Origin: JBBQVS01 sp963792705
Lineage (GTDB): Bacteria; Chloroflexota; Ktedonobacteria; Ktedonobacterales; Ktedonobacteraceae
Assembly: GCA_963792705.1 (NCBI GenBank)
Contig: CAWBXD010000011.1
Span: 186,001-250,000 of the forward strand
Reading direction: 5' to 3'
Length of the DNA: 64,000 nt
The notes below the pieces were generated by a model. It was not told the DNA's origin. It saw nothing but the letters and a program-made list of their open reading frames with translations, and ran no database searches. Positions within the stretch are counted from its first letter, which is position 1. Every line of letters starts with the position of its first letter. Shown here in pieces: positions 1 through 9,050 of this stretch. Position numbers and translations under genes: made by a program.

Positions 1-1089
1 GGGGGTGGAGTGATTGGCTGCTCGATTGCGTATTTTCTGCGGAAGATGCAGGTTGAGGTGACGGTTTTGGAGCGAGGTGAGATTGGTGGTCAGGCTTCGG
101 GGGCGGCTGCTGGATTGCTAGCACCTCTTGGACCGCTTTCAGGTCCGGGGCCGTTTGCTGATCTTGTGCTTGCAGGGTTCTCACATTTGATCTCGTTGAT
201 ACCAGAATTAGAGGATGTAAGCGGCATCCGTATGGGTTATGAGCCAACGGGAGCGTTGCGCGTTGTGCGTAACCCGAAACGTGTAGCCCATTTGCAGAAA
301 CGGATGCATAACTGGCATCCACTTGGGCTACAACTTTACTGGTTAAGTGGCGAGGAAGCACGGCAACGTGAGCCGCTGTTAAGCTCCGATATTTGCGCGG
401 CTGTATACGCGCCCGAAGAGTCACAGATGCAAGCGTCCTCTGTTGTACAAGCGTTTGCGTGTGCGGCACGTCTTTGGGGAGCGAATATTTATCCGCAGCA
501 AGAAGTTCATTCAGTGCTAACAGACGCCACAAGTGTGTTGAGTGTACGCACGACGCAAGGAGAAACCATTGCCTGTAAGCGACTCATCGTTGCTTCTGGT
601 GCGTGGGCGGCACAGTGTAAGACATGGTTTGATGTAACACTACCCATTCAACCGCTGCATGGGCAATTGTTATTGTTACCACAAACATCACCACACCTTC
701 AACATATTATTTTTGGGGAAGGTGGGTATATAGTGCCACGCGGAGAACAACTGCTTGTTGGGGCGACAAAAGAAGATAGAGGCTTCGATGCGTCTGCAAC
801 AGAGCAAGGAACATCATGGCTCTATGCAACCGCGACGCGGCTTGTACCTGTTCTTACTGAAAGCAGGGTTCAGGATGCATGGGCAGGTTTGCGACCGAGG
901 ACGCCGGATGGTCAACCCATCGTTGGTTTTCTTGCACCGTGGGGGAATGTGATTGTCGCAGCAGGGCATAACAGCGTGGGGATAATCCTTAGCGCAATTA
1001 CGGGTCAGTGCGTCGCCGAGATGGTGAAAACGGGGAATGTGCCGAGCGTGATGAAGGCGTTTTCTCCACAGCGTTTTATGCAGGATTAA
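1..1089 (+). CDS. thiO: Glycine oxidase ThiO-like FAD-dependent oxidoreductase (5' partial)
   Basis: FAD-dependent amine oxidase of the DAO/ThiO family. In thiamine synthesis ThiO oxidises glycine to the imine used for the thiazole ring. The reading frame is open from the first base and already encodes the end of the dinucleotide-binding GxGxxG motif (GGGVIGCS), so the true start lies just before the window. A GQASGAAAG segment follows the Rossmann fold, as in ThiO and related DAO enzymes. The C-terminal FAD motif is visible as WAGLRPRTPDGQPIVG, followed by AAGHNSVGI. Apart from the missing N-terminal residues it is close to family length (about 360 residues). It converges on the terminase gene with only 13 bp between. 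ThiO is favoured over other DAO amine oxidases, but no other thi genes are in view. Confidence 0.75.
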   Translation, partial: GGGVIGCSIAYFLRKMQVEVTVLERGEIGGQASGAAAGLLAPLGPLSGPGPFADLVLAGFSHLISLIPELEDVSGIRMGYEPTGALRVVRNPKRVAHLQKRMHNWHPLGLQLYWLSGEEARQREPLLSSDICAAVYAPEESQMQASSVVQAFACAARLWGANIYPQQEVHSVLTDATSVLSVRTTQGETIACKRLIVASGAWAAQCKTWFDVTLPIQPLHGQLLLLPQTSPHLQHIIFGEGGYIVPRGEQLLVGATKEDRGFDASATEQGTSWLYATATRLVPVLTESRVQDAWAGLRPRTPDGQPIVGFLAPWGNVIVAAGHNSVGIILSAITGQCVAEMVKTGNVPSVMKAFSPQRFMQD

Positions 1090-1102
1090 GAACAAAACTC
1101 CA

Positions 1103-2584
1103 TTAGAATTTCCCTTCACCTGTGTAGAGGCGCGTGGGACGGATAAGGGATGAGGCCGCTGGCTTGACGAGCGTGTCCGCAGCTTCGGCGAGGAGGGCAA
1201 GGCTGATGAGAAAGTCGTCGTGTCCGTCGGTGGGGTCTACGTAGAAATCGAGGGTGTCGGGGGCAGGAAGACGATAACGGGCGCGTTGCAATTGATGCCA
1301 GCATTCTGTGACAATGGTTGATGGAGCATCACTGGAAGTATAGAGTTTGAGCCGACCATTATTGAGCAGAGTGAGCAGTTGATAGGCAAGGCGCGATTTG
1401 CTAGGGCGAGAGAAGGTAAAGGCGGTGACGCGTTCGGAGCCGAGGCGGTCAAGTAAGAGCGAGGCAAGCCCTGCACCGATGCCAGTTGCATCAATGACAA
1501 GCGAACGTATTCCCCAACGTTCGACCAGCGCAACGGTTGCGGCATATTGTTCAAGATGTGAACGACCAGTCCACCATTCATGATGTACAACTTCGATAAC
1601 AGATAAGCCGAACTCATTCATGCTAACGCGTCCGATTGTGATTACTGTACTGTCGCGTCGAGCCGAGGGGACATGCGCCGTTGATAGACCGGATAGTGGA
1701 CGCTCCTCGCCAGCGACATCCATCCCTGCGATATACCATCCTTCCTCACGTGGTATCTCTTCCCATGAATGATTGCCTTGTAGCAGCGTTTTCTGCAGAG
1801 TGTTAAGAAAATAGCCTGCGCCATTTAATGGACGTAGGCAGTATTGCGTCTGTATAGTTGGGTGGTCTTCGCCGAGACGCACAATCTCTTGTTCGACGTA
1901 GGTGCGATATGCGGAGTTGATGGCGGCAAGGGTATGCCAATCGAACTCGAAATGTAGTTGCTCGCCTGTACGTTGTTGCCATGCAAGATTGACGGCGCGT
2001 TGCTGGGCTAACAGAGTGTCATCACTCCAGGCAGTTCCATACAAGACGGTAGTTGCATTCGTGCTTGCTGCCATTGGTCTAAAGTCACGACTAAATTTTT
2101 CAGCTACGACATCCTGAGCTTCGTCGATTTCAAGTAGGAGGTCGGCTGTTGCTCCAACAACATTACTTTCGGGTGCAGCAGAAAAGAACATGACGCGAGG
2201 CCCAGCATGAGCGCGAAGCAGTATTGGCTCGGCTTGTGGAGCGAGGCCAATAATATGCCCATGACTTTGCCAGATGCGATCACGCGTAAGCGGCGTATCG
2301 AGCAGAGAAAGTAGACGTAAACGGCTGTTTATACTCTGTGGAGTAAAGGTTGGAGCAGCTTTGACGATAGTGCCTTGTGGCATGCAGGTCAAAAGGTACG
2401 CTTCCAGCACCGCGGAGAGCTGATTTTTGCCAGACTGTCTTGACATCATGACCGTAAAAATACGGCCTTTTCCTGCACAAACTGAGGAGAGAATAGCCTC
2501 GGCAATCTCAGATTGATAGGGATAGAGCGGCTTGCCCAGGATATGTTGCGCGAAGCGCGAAATGGCGGAGGGGTGATATTTCAT
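1103..2584 (-). CDS. Phage-type terminase large subunit (TerL)
   Basis: Two-domain DNA-packaging motor. TerL uses ATP to pump DNA into a procapsid and cuts it with an RNase H-like nuclease. The 493-residue product has a Walker A-like SRQSGKNQ near residue 48, Walker B LLLEIDEAQD near 152, and a coupling-type LYGTAWS about 30 residues later. All three nuclease acidic motifs are present: AGMDVAGEE (about 288), VIDATGIGAG (about 363) and DGHDDF (about 455). Both active sites therefore look intact, and the length is normal. The stretch before the ATG is C-rich and shows no Shine-Dalgarno sequence. It stands alone on the minus strand, 13 kb from the capsid genes and 24 kb from the portal gene, under a separate promoter with paired operator-like sites. 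No small terminase lies next to it. Confidence 0.88.
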   Translation of the reverse strand: MKYHPSAISRFAQHILGKPLYPYQSEIAEAILSSVCAGKGRIFTVMMSRQSGKNQLSAVLEAYLLTCMPQGTIVKAAPTFTPQSINSRLRLLSLLDTPLTRDRIWQSHGHIIGLAPQAEPILLRAHAGPRVMFFSAAPESNVVGATADLLLEIDEAQDVVAEKFSRDFRPMAASTNATTVLYGTAWSDDTLLAQQRAVNLAWQQRTGEQLHFEFDWHTLAAINSAYRTYVEQEIVRLGEDHPTIQTQYCLRPLNGAGYFLNTLQKTLLQGNHSWEEIPREEGWYIAGMDVAGEERPLSGLSTAHVPSARRDSTVITIGRVSMNEFGLSVIEVVHHEWWTGRSHLEQYAATVALVERWGIRSLVIDATGIGAGLASLLLDRLGSERVTAFTFSRPSKSRLAYQLLTLLNNGRLKLYTSSDAPSTIVTECWHQLQRARYRLPAPDTLDFYVDPTDGHDDFLISLALLAEAADTLVKPAASSLIRPTRLYTGEGKF

Positions 2585-2650
2585 GGTGTGTAGTGAGATG
2601 GGGGATGAGGGAGAGAGAAATAGAGACGCTTGATTTTGGTCTCTTATTCA

Positions 2651-2720
2651 AGCACTAAATAGTGCTTACTTGCTAGTATACTTGGTCATTTCAAAAAACA
2701 CAATAGTACTAAATGGTCCT
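2651..2720 (-). promoter_or_regulatory. Terminase promoter flanked by two related 16-bp operator-like sites
   Basis: On the minus strand a -35 TTGTGT (2703-2698), a 17-bp spacer and a -10 TATACT (2680-2675) predict a start near 2668, about 85 nt before the terminase ATG. Two related sites flank it: AGCACTAAATAGTGCT at 2651-2666 (perfect 7-bp arms around AA) and AGTACTAAATGGTCCT at 2705-2720, identical at 12 of 16 positions and 54 bp apart centre to centre. One abuts the -35 and the other covers the predicted start. This is the layout of a repressed promoter with possible looping. The regulator is unknown. Confidence 0.5.
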
Positions 2721-2827
2721 CTTGAGAGCAAAACATGAAGGATGAAAAAAGAGCAGGTAAAGTCACTGGGGATGAAGAGGTTCATCACTCTATTTTCTCA
2801 GTCACCTGAATATGAAAGGAAAAGTAC

Positions 2828-2986
2828 ATGGGCCTGGAACAGATTAAGTACCACACGGATGAGGACGATGAGGCCATACTGGTAACAGATATTGACGAGA
2901 CCACACCTGTAACTGATGATGACGGTAACTTGCAGTACTACAGTGTAAATGGTCACTATGTCTTTTCTGTTGACGAGGATGAGTAA
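2828..2986 (+). CDS. Small acidic protein of unknown function
   Basis: A 52-residue ORF with ATG at 2828 and an upstream AAAGGAAAA as a plausible ribosome site. The product is strongly acidic (runs such as TDEDDEA, TDIDETT, TDDDG and VDEDE) and has no membrane segment or recognisable domain. It is divergent from the terminase and shares its regulatory interval. It ends 9 bp before a strong hairpin terminator, which supports a real transcription unit. Acidic mini-proteins are common as phage inhibitors or DNA mimics, but nothing here proves such a role. Confidence 0.45.
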   Translation: MGLEQIKYHTDEDDEAILVTDIDETTPVTDDDGNLQYYSVNGHYVFSVDEDE

Positions 2987-2995
2987 GTGTGGTGA

Positions 2996-3040
2996 AAGCA
3001 AGAGGCCGAGGCGAGCAATGCTCGCCTCGGCCTCTTGCTT
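2996..3040. terminator. Bidirectional hairpin terminator
   Basis: Perfect 22-bp inverted repeat (2996-3017 and 3019-3040, GC-rich core) between the acidic ORF and the convergent propeller gene, with T-rich sequence on the right and A-rich on the left. It can act in both directions. Confidence 0.85.
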
Positions 3041-3052
3041 TTGCTTTGTGAA

Positions 3053-3676
3053 CTAGAGCGATGTAGCTTTGAATGAGGTAAACGTTGCTGTCCCTGCTTG
3101 TGTCAGGACACGTATACCACAAGCACCAGCGGTAAGCGAGGTATCGTTGGAGGTAAGAGTCCACGCACTCGGTTCCGCGCTGCTTGTTGCCCATACTTTC
3201 GCATTCAGGGTTGAGCCAGTTACATCAAATCGTATGGTGTAAGAGGTATTAGCCTGTGCCGCGAAAGGTACACTTGTAAGAATTGTGGCAGTACCAGCGA
3301 CTTTCTTTTGGAGGTAGAAGGTCCCACCATCAATATATGCTTTATACCAATCGTTGCCATCGGTCCAGCGTAGTACTGCACCAAAGTTTGCGTTGGCGAA
3401 ACTGCTAAGAGAGCCACTAACCAGTACATCAGCATTTGTCGCAGATGATCCTAAGACAGCACTATAGCTAGTATTACCACCATTTACAACAGTACCTGTG
3501 TTGTTTGTGATAGCAAAAGCATTCACATTAGCTGAGTCACCACCCCATGCATGTCCATCAGATGCATTACCCCAGTGTGCTTGATTAGCACGTTGGAAGG
3601 TATCAGCACCCAATGTTTGTCCACTAGTTGGCGTCGTCGGTGTCACCGTAGGCGTTGTACCAGTAGTTGGTGTCAC
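3053..3676 (-). pseudogene. Frameshifted C-terminal LamG-like domain of the propeller protein
   Basis: This frame holds a Thr-Pro linker followed by a roughly 180-residue beta-sandwich (LamG/concanavalin-like) starting TFQRANQAHWGNASDG and ending TFTSFKATSL. It is a second copy of the domain at the end of the neighbouring upstream frame. The two frames overlap by 4 nt inside a repeat coding GTTPTATV. Comparing repeat units shows one base missing near 3690 (GCAACGTTGGT where the neighbouring unit has GCAACAGTTGGT). It is therefore best read as the detached tail of the 3673-5475 gene. Its own ATG lacks a convincing ribosome site. Confidence 0.65.
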
Positions 3677-4296
3677 CGTAGGTGTAGTACCAACGTTGCC
3701 GTAGGGGTCGTACCAACTGTTGCCGTGGGTGTAGTGCCACCCGATACAAGTGCGTTTGACTGGAACGAGGTAAACGTTGCTGTTCCTGTTTGTGACAAGG
3801 CACGTATTCCAGCATAACCAGTTGCGAACGAGGTATCATTAGTTGTAAGCATCCAATTGGTTGGCTCGGCACTACCTGTTGCCCACACTTTGGCGTTCAG
3901 TGTTGAACCAAAAGCCTGGAAGCGTATGGTGTAAGACGTGTTGGTCTGTGCTGTAAAGGCTTTGCTTACAAGAATCGTACCAGTACCAGCGACTTTCTTC
4001 TGAAGGTAAAAGGTCCCACCATCGACATACGCTTTATACCAGTCGTTGCCATCGGTCCAACGCAGCACTGCGCCAAAATTCGCACTGGCATAATTGCTGA
4101 GCGAACCACTCACTAGCACCTCTGCATCTGCAACAGACGATCCTAGCACAGCACTATAATTGTTATTACCAGCGTTTGTGATAACGCCAGCATTATTTGA
4201 GAGAGAGAAAGCACTTACAGTGTTGGCGTCACCACCCCATGTATGTCCATCGGAGGCATTGCCCCAATGTGCTTGATTAGCACGTTGGAAGGTATC
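3072..4296. repeat. Duplicated LamG-like domain sequence (period 692 bp)
   Basis: Two diverged direct copies of about 533 bp, at 3072-3604 and 3764-4296. Aligned landmarks such as GAGGTAAACGTTGC and TTGATTAGCACGTTGGAAGG recur exactly 692 bp apart. They encode tandem copies of the same beta-sandwich domain. Confidence 0.8.
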
Positions 4297-5475
4297 CTTT
4301 GCCAGGACCTGTCCAACGACCGGAGTCGATGTAGGCGTGGTTCCTGGTGTTGGAGTAGTACCACCACCGGACTGTATTGCAAGCGCAAGTTTATTGGCGA
4401 ACTCCTCGTCGAACCAAACTCGGTTTTGCTTATCGACATTCAAGCCATCATGGGGATGAGAATTTGTCGAAGGCGTACTATAGATGCTGAACGTGCCACT
4501 GCCCCCGGCTGAATATGAGCCATAGAAGCTTTGCAGTGAGTCATCAAACCAGATTTGCCCGTTACTATCAACACCGATACCAGATGTGTGTGCAGGGCCA
4601 CTACGCGTGTATTGATATCGTGTAATGCCTTTACTTGTACCAGCTTGAGCAAGCGTGACATCTAGCTTGCCAATCGCGCCGATAAACCCTTCAGACCACC
4701 AGATGTTGCCTTTGCCATCAATAGTAATGAGGTGTGGTGTGACGTTAGTCTTATCGGGAGCAGGAATGGGGAATACTTTTAGTTGCCCACCTCCCGAAGG
4801 ATATTCGTCAACGGCTGGGGCTGCGGGGTTATTTTCGGTAAACCATACGTTGTTAGAAGCATCAACAGTGATACCATAGGGAATACTATTTGCTGCTGGC
4901 GTTGCTATTTCAGTGAATTTATTATTGGTAGGATTAAATGAGCCTATTTTATTGATGTAGTGTTCTGTAAACCAGACAAGGCCATTACCATCGACAGTGA
5001 TACCCCAGGGGCCTGAAGAGGCAGTGGGAACAGTATATTGCGTCATAGTGTTTGTAGCGATGTTAAACTCACCAATAGAGTTGCTTATGGGCATAGTAAA
5101 CCAGAGGTTGCCCTGATGGTCAAAAGCTAGGAAGAGTGGTTGCCCATAACCGGATGGTAAGGGATAAGTGCCTGTCCAAGTTTGTGTAGTTGGATCGAAG
5201 CGTGCGATTTTGCCTGGAAAGGCACTTGAACAGCTTCCAATATCGCAACCGGGTAAGGCTACCCAAACACGCCCTTGACTGTCAAAGGCAGTTCCCCACG
5301 GATCAGCTCCTGCTGGTACGGAGAAGTCAGTCGAGGTAACGCTGTTTGCCGCCGCCTTTTGTGCATGAGCCCCCAATAAGCCTCCCACATTCCCCACAAT
5401 CATGGTGATGCTGGCGACAAGAGTCGTCAGCATCACAAGGCTCAGAATGACTTTTTTACGGTCGATCATGAACAT
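3673..5475 (-). CDS. Secreted Vgb/SMP-30-type beta-propeller with LamG-like domain (truncated by frameshift)
   Basis: N-terminal signal or anchor (VILSLVMLTTLVASITMIV) is followed by a six- or seven-bladed propeller, to about residue 370. Its blades carry the repeated theme GNLWFT/NVWFTE/GQIWFDD/NRVWFDE found in virginiamycin B lyase-like and NHL proteins. A Thr-Pro linker then leads to a LamG-like beta-sandwich (TFQRANQAHWG onward). The 600-residue frame runs out in a GTTPTAT repeat at a one-base deletion; the lost tail is the adjacent 3053-3676 frame. An AAAGGAAAA site precedes two in-frame ATGs (5475 and 5469), and the second has the better spacing. It lies 17 bp after a related propeller gene, in the same direction. 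Streptogramin lyase activity cannot be inferred; carbohydrate or surface binding is equally likely. Confidence 0.75.
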   Translation of the reverse strand: MFMIDRKKVILSLVMLTTLVASITMIVGNVGGLLGAHAQKAAANSVTSTDFSVPAGADPWGTAFDSQGRVWVALPGCDIGSCSSAFPGKIARFDPTTQTWTGTYPLPSGYGQPLFLAFDHQGNLWFTMPISNSIGEFNIATNTMTQYTVPTASSGPWGITVDGNGLVWFTEHYINKIGSFNPTNNKFTEIATPAANSIPYGITVDASNNVWFTENNPAAPAVDEYPSGGGQLKVFPIPAPDKTNVTPHLITIDGKGNIWWSEGFIGAIGKLDVTLAQAGTSKGITRYQYTRSGPAHTSGIGVDSNGQIWFDDSLQSFYGSYSAGGSGTFSIYSTPSTNSHPHDGLNVDKQNRVWFDEEFANKLALAIQSGGGTTPTPGTTPTSTPVVGQVLAKDTFQRANQAHWGNASDGHTWGGDANTVSAFSLSNNAGVITNAGNNNYSAVLGSSVADAEVLVSGSLSNYASANFGAVLRWTDGNDWYKAYVDGGTFYLQKKVAGTGTILVSKAFTAQTNTSYTIRFQAFGSTLNAKVWATGSAEPTNWMLTTNDTSFATGYAGIRALSQTGTATFTSFQSNALVSGGTTPTATVGTTPTATLVLHLR

Positions 5476-5492
5476 TTTTCCTTTTGAATGTT

Positions 5493-8084
5493 TTAGTTGC
5501 CGGTGTAGCCAATAATGTCAGTCCCACCTTGAACTCCGAAGCCAGTGTTGAGCGTGTTGTAGTACTCTGGCCGCTCCGCTACGAATGTACCTGATGACTG
5601 TATAGTCATCGAGATGGCATTCATGTTCTTGTTCAAAGCTGGATTGAAGGCTTTCACCACTGCCGAGGTGATGTCTACCGTCTGGCGCTCATTAGCTTTT
5701 ACGACCTGTTGCAGCGTTGCGGTTTGACCGTTGCCGTTGGTCAATGTGATAGTAATTGTTTCGTCCGTTCCGTTCGGATTCTGTAGTGTCAACCACTCGT
5801 TGTAGCCTGGATAGGTGTAACCCTCAGCAAAACTATAATTTTTCGCCGCTGGTGCTATCAATCCAAAAGAGTCAGTACCGCCTTGAGCGACGACGGTTGG
5901 CACCTTCGTTGCGGTGTGACTGTACTGGAAGTACATTTCACGTTCCACGATGATGTTTATGTTTGACTTCACCTCAGCAGATACTTCAGGTGTTCCATTA
6001 AAGTTGTTATTCTGGTTGACATTCCAGATGGTTTGGCTTTGTGGGCCAACCGTGATCGGGAAGGTCTTAGTTACACCTGTCTGTGATTTGAGTGTAATGT
6101 AGACGGATGCACTTGTATTGTTGGAATTAGCAATGGTCAAATTTTCCTGTGTGCTAGAGCCAGTATAGCCCTCGGCGAAGAGCCAATCGTTTGTCACAGT
6201 AGGCGTTCCTACCACGTCAAAAGCTCCTGAAACGCCTTTACTCTCGTTCAGAAAGTACGTTGGACGCTCCACCATCACCGGCACATTCGAGGTAACAACC
6301 ACAAGCGAGTGTGCAGGCAGAGTGATTGAGCCGGGGGCAATCGTGCCGCGTGAGCCAGCAAGAACGGTGGTGGTCTGTCTACCAACCACGTTGCCACCAG
6401 CATAGTAGGTTGCAGTAACATTCGCACTATTTCCACCAGGAGGATTAAGAATAGTGAGAAATGAGATATGGGAAGCATTCGACGCGACATCAGCAAACGA
6501 GAACGTCGTCGCTAACTGAGTTGCACCAACAACATCTGTACCGCTACTAATACCATGGTAGTTTACAAAGTAGATAGGACGTTCTGCCATGACTCCGGCA
6601 CAGGTAGAAGTATTAGTGACATTGACAATACTCGCCACGTTATCGCCCGAAGAGGAGGTAGCATAGTTGTTCAAATCCTGGTTGACCAATTCGGTAAGGC
6701 GACTGGCAGGCGATACAGAGATATTTGAGACTGTTTTTGTTTGTGGCGTCGAGTTGCCATCTGTTGTATAGAGATAGGTGACGTTGACAACACATGCAGT
6801 TTTACCTGGATTGTCGATGGTCAAATATTCGCGGAAACCCTTCCCAACACGCCCTTCAGCAAAGTTCCATGTATTGCTCACCGGATTTGCTGAGGTAGGA
6901 GTCTTCGTACCACCGCCGCCTGTGGGTGGTGTTGGTACTCCGGTCTGGGCAATCGCATCAAACTTACCCGCAAATTCTTCTGAGACATATACTGTATTGT
7001 TGTTGTCGATAGCAAGGCCATCGTGTGGATGGCTACCTGAAGACAACTGTATAGGTGCCGAGTACGTATCTGTGTTCGTATTAAATGAATAAATGCGGTT
7101 AGCGAGTGAATCATCTAGCCAGACGGTGCCACCACCATCAACAGCAATACCTGAGATATGTGAACCATTAGGACATCCACCACTGTTACAAGGTGTTGGA
7201 TATTCCGCAACTCCGTTTGAAGCACCGGGCTGTGCTTGACTGATGATAAGACGCCCAATTCTGCTATTGGTTCCCTCAGTCCACCAAACGTCACCCTTAT
7301 AATCATAGGTAATCAGATGCGGTGTCGTATTATTACCAGGATTGATGGTGCGATATTCTTTAATATTTCCTGTTGTTAGGGCACCAGAAGTGGGTGGTAT
7401 AAAACCAGCGATCTGCGCGACCTGTGTACTATTTTCTGTGAACCACATTTGACCTGTCGAGGGATCAGGTCCAGTAATGCCATATGGCTTGCTACCTACT
7501 GTAGGCGTTGCCGTTTCGGTAATCTGTCCATGGCTAAACTCGCCAATCCGATCTGCCAAGACCTCTGTAAACCAGAGATTTCCACTTGAATCGAAGGCGA
7601 GATCAAATGGAGCAGCGTTAGCTGTTGGTGCTGTCCATTGATTCCATGTGCCGCTGCTCGGAATGAGTTCACCAATGCTATTCGTCATAGGCTCAGTGAA
7701 CCACACGTTGCCGCTTGCATCAGTTGCCACAAAGAGTGGGCTACTATAGCCGTTCGGCTCTTGAAAGGTGTGAACAATAGCAAAAGATGCGCGATCAACT
7801 TGTGCAATACTTCCGCGATTGACACTTGGACATATTGGATTTGGGTCACAGCCTGGTTGGGCAACCCACTCATTACCACTGCGATCAGTTGTAATACCCC
7901 AAGGGTCGCCACCGGAGGAACTTATTTGCTGTAGTGCTCCGGCAGCGGCATGTGCGGTATGATGAGTATTGTTAGATAACACGAATGCAAGTGCAATACC
8001 CGTCAGTGTTACGAACAAAGCAATGGTTACGCGTAGAGGAATGCCCATTTTTTGTTTTGTTAAAAGTGATAAAGGTCTATACAT
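5493..8084 (-). CDS. Secreted Vgb-type beta-propeller with FAEG C-terminal repeats
   Basis: 863 residues from ATG 8084, chosen because GGAGGAGATTAAAT precedes it and a signal peptide follows (IALFVTLTGIALAFVL, then HTAHAAAG); the frame stays open further upstream. Residues of about 50-370 form a propeller with blades such as GNEWVAQPGCDP, GNVWFTEP, GNLWFTEV and GDVWWTEG. After a TPPTGGGGTKTPTS linker come four repeats of about 110 residues. Three begin with W/Y-x-FAEG (NTWNFAEGRVG, NDWLFAEGYTG, NYSFAEGYTYPG) and one is a degenerate FSFADVAS unit. Each contains E-x-LT-x-x-NP and ends near VAERP. The same four-unit module is found in the sedolisin at 48.8 kb. The protein is probably extracellular; its substrate is unknown. 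Confidence 0.75.
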   Translation of the reverse strand: MYRPLSLLTKQKMGIPLRVTIALFVTLTGIALAFVLSNNTHHTAHAAAGALQQISSSGGDPWGITTDRSGNEWVAQPGCDPNPICPSVNRGSIAQVDRASFAIVHTFQEPNGYSSPLFVATDASGNVWFTEPMTNSIGELIPSSGTWNQWTAPTANAAPFDLAFDSSGNLWFTEVLADRIGEFSHGQITETATPTVGSKPYGITGPDPSTGQMWFTENSTQVAQIAGFIPPTSGALTTGNIKEYRTINPGNNTTPHLITYDYKGDVWWTEGTNSRIGRLIISQAQPGASNGVAEYPTPCNSGGCPNGSHISGIAVDGGGTVWLDDSLANRIYSFNTNTDTYSAPIQLSSGSHPHDGLAIDNNNTVYVSEEFAGKFDAIAQTGVPTPPTGGGGTKTPTSANPVSNTWNFAEGRVGKGFREYLTIDNPGKTACVVNVTYLYTTDGNSTPQTKTVSNISVSPASRLTELVNQDLNNYATSSSGDNVASIVNVTNTSTCAGVMAERPIYFVNYHGISSGTDVVGATQLATTFSFADVASNASHISFLTILNPPGGNSANVTATYYAGGNVVGRQTTTVLAGSRGTIAPGSITLPAHSLVVVTSNVPVMVERPTYFLNESKGVSGAFDVVGTPTVTNDWLFAEGYTGSSTQENLTIANSNNTSASVYITLKSQTGVTKTFPITVGPQSQTIWNVNQNNNFNGTPEVSAEVKSNINIIVEREMYFQYSHTATKVPTVVAQGGTDSFGLIAPAAKNYSFAEGYTYPGYNEWLTLQNPNGTDETITITLTNGNGQTATLQQVVKANERQTVDITSAVVKAFNPALNKNMNAISMTIQSSGTFVAERPEYYNTLNTGFGVQGGTDIIGYTGN

Positions 8085-8343
8085 AAAATATTTAATCTCC
8101 TCCTCATAATAGTCAACGCGTTGGGCATAGGAACGTAACCAGATAGCACAATAGTTCACTACCAACGCATCAGTTATAGAAAGCTTGTACACGAGATATA
8201 AAAAGCAAAGATATGCAGCAAGTAACGCGTATTTGCTTTGATACATTCTGATACATAATATGCAAATATAGGGATAAATGCGAGAACGCATCGTTCCCTA
8301 TATGCAAAGGTAGTACTACTTATCATCGGTCTAGTACCGACAT

Positions 8344-8790
8344 TTATTGAGCGCATGGCGAGGGAAGATACACGCCTAATTTGCTCAGTAGTACCTCAAC
8401 GCGGAAAGGCTTGCTTATCCAGTCGCTTGCACCAGGAATGGAATGAACACCCGCTACACGATGATCTGCGGTCATAATGACAATAGGAACTTGTGCTGTC
8501 CAATCATGCTCTTTCATAAAAGCGGCGATATCATAACCAGAGATAACAGGCATCATTAGGTCAAGTAACATAACAGAAGGAAGACGTTGCTCCGTCGTAT
8601 GAAGTTCTTCCAGGAATGGAAGAACTTTCTGGCTATCAGAAAAGCCCAAACTGGTGTAGCCCTCTGTCTCTAAAAGCAACATCACAACTGAGAGTATTGC
8701 TTGATCGTCATCAACGATCAGAACGTATGGTTCTTCGGGAATACAAAGAGACATAATCTCATTTTCCACGGTAACGGTTCGGGTGTCCAT
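8344..8790 (-). CDS. Single-domain response regulator
   Basis: Stand-alone CheY-like receiver, 148 residues from ATG 8790, which has GGAGGC at 7-nt spacing; the frame is open 7 codons further up. The acidic pocket is YVLIVDDDQ, the phospho-acceptor Asp is in VMLLDLMMP, the switch Thr is in IVIMTADH, and the conserved Lys is in WISKPF. No output domain follows. Such proteins relay phosphate from hybrid or orphan histidine kinases. No kinase is in the window. A second receiver of this type lies at 52.1 kb. Confidence 0.85.
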   Translation of the reverse strand: MDTRTVTVENEIMSLCIPEEPYVLIVDDDQAILSVVMLLLETEGYTSLGFSDSQKVLPFLEELHTTEQRLPSVMLLDLMMPVISGYDIAAFMKEHDWTAQVPIVIMTADHRVAGVHSIPGASDWISKPFRVEVLLSKLGVYLPSPCAQ

Positions 8791-9050
8791 TGTAAAAGCC
8801 TCCACACACAAAACACAACCTACTTAACACATAGGCGATTTAGGTATACATGAATTAACAGTCGAAATCTGCTAGAGAACAGGACAAATATCTATAACCT
8901 CAGTATATATGAAATACCAAATGAAGTATTGCTTAATGATGTTCTTCAGGACTTTTTTCCTAAAAAAGAGGAATTATCTAACCTAGAGTTATCCTCACAG
9001 TCTTTAGGTTACGATAATTCCACTAGAAAGTTAGAGACAAATAGGTGATG
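8791..9050. other. Intergenic region, no feature recognised
   Basis: About 260 bp of AT-rich sequence upstream of the response regulator and downstream of the next minus-strand gene. No ORF with a ribosome site, hairpin terminator or convincing promoter was found. Confidence 0.5.

Noticed and set aside
3673..8084. Virginiamycin B lyase (antibiotic resistance) for the two propellers
   Set aside because: The propeller fold matches, but both proteins are secreted, multi-domain and repeat-bearing; lyase catalytic residues could not be verified.
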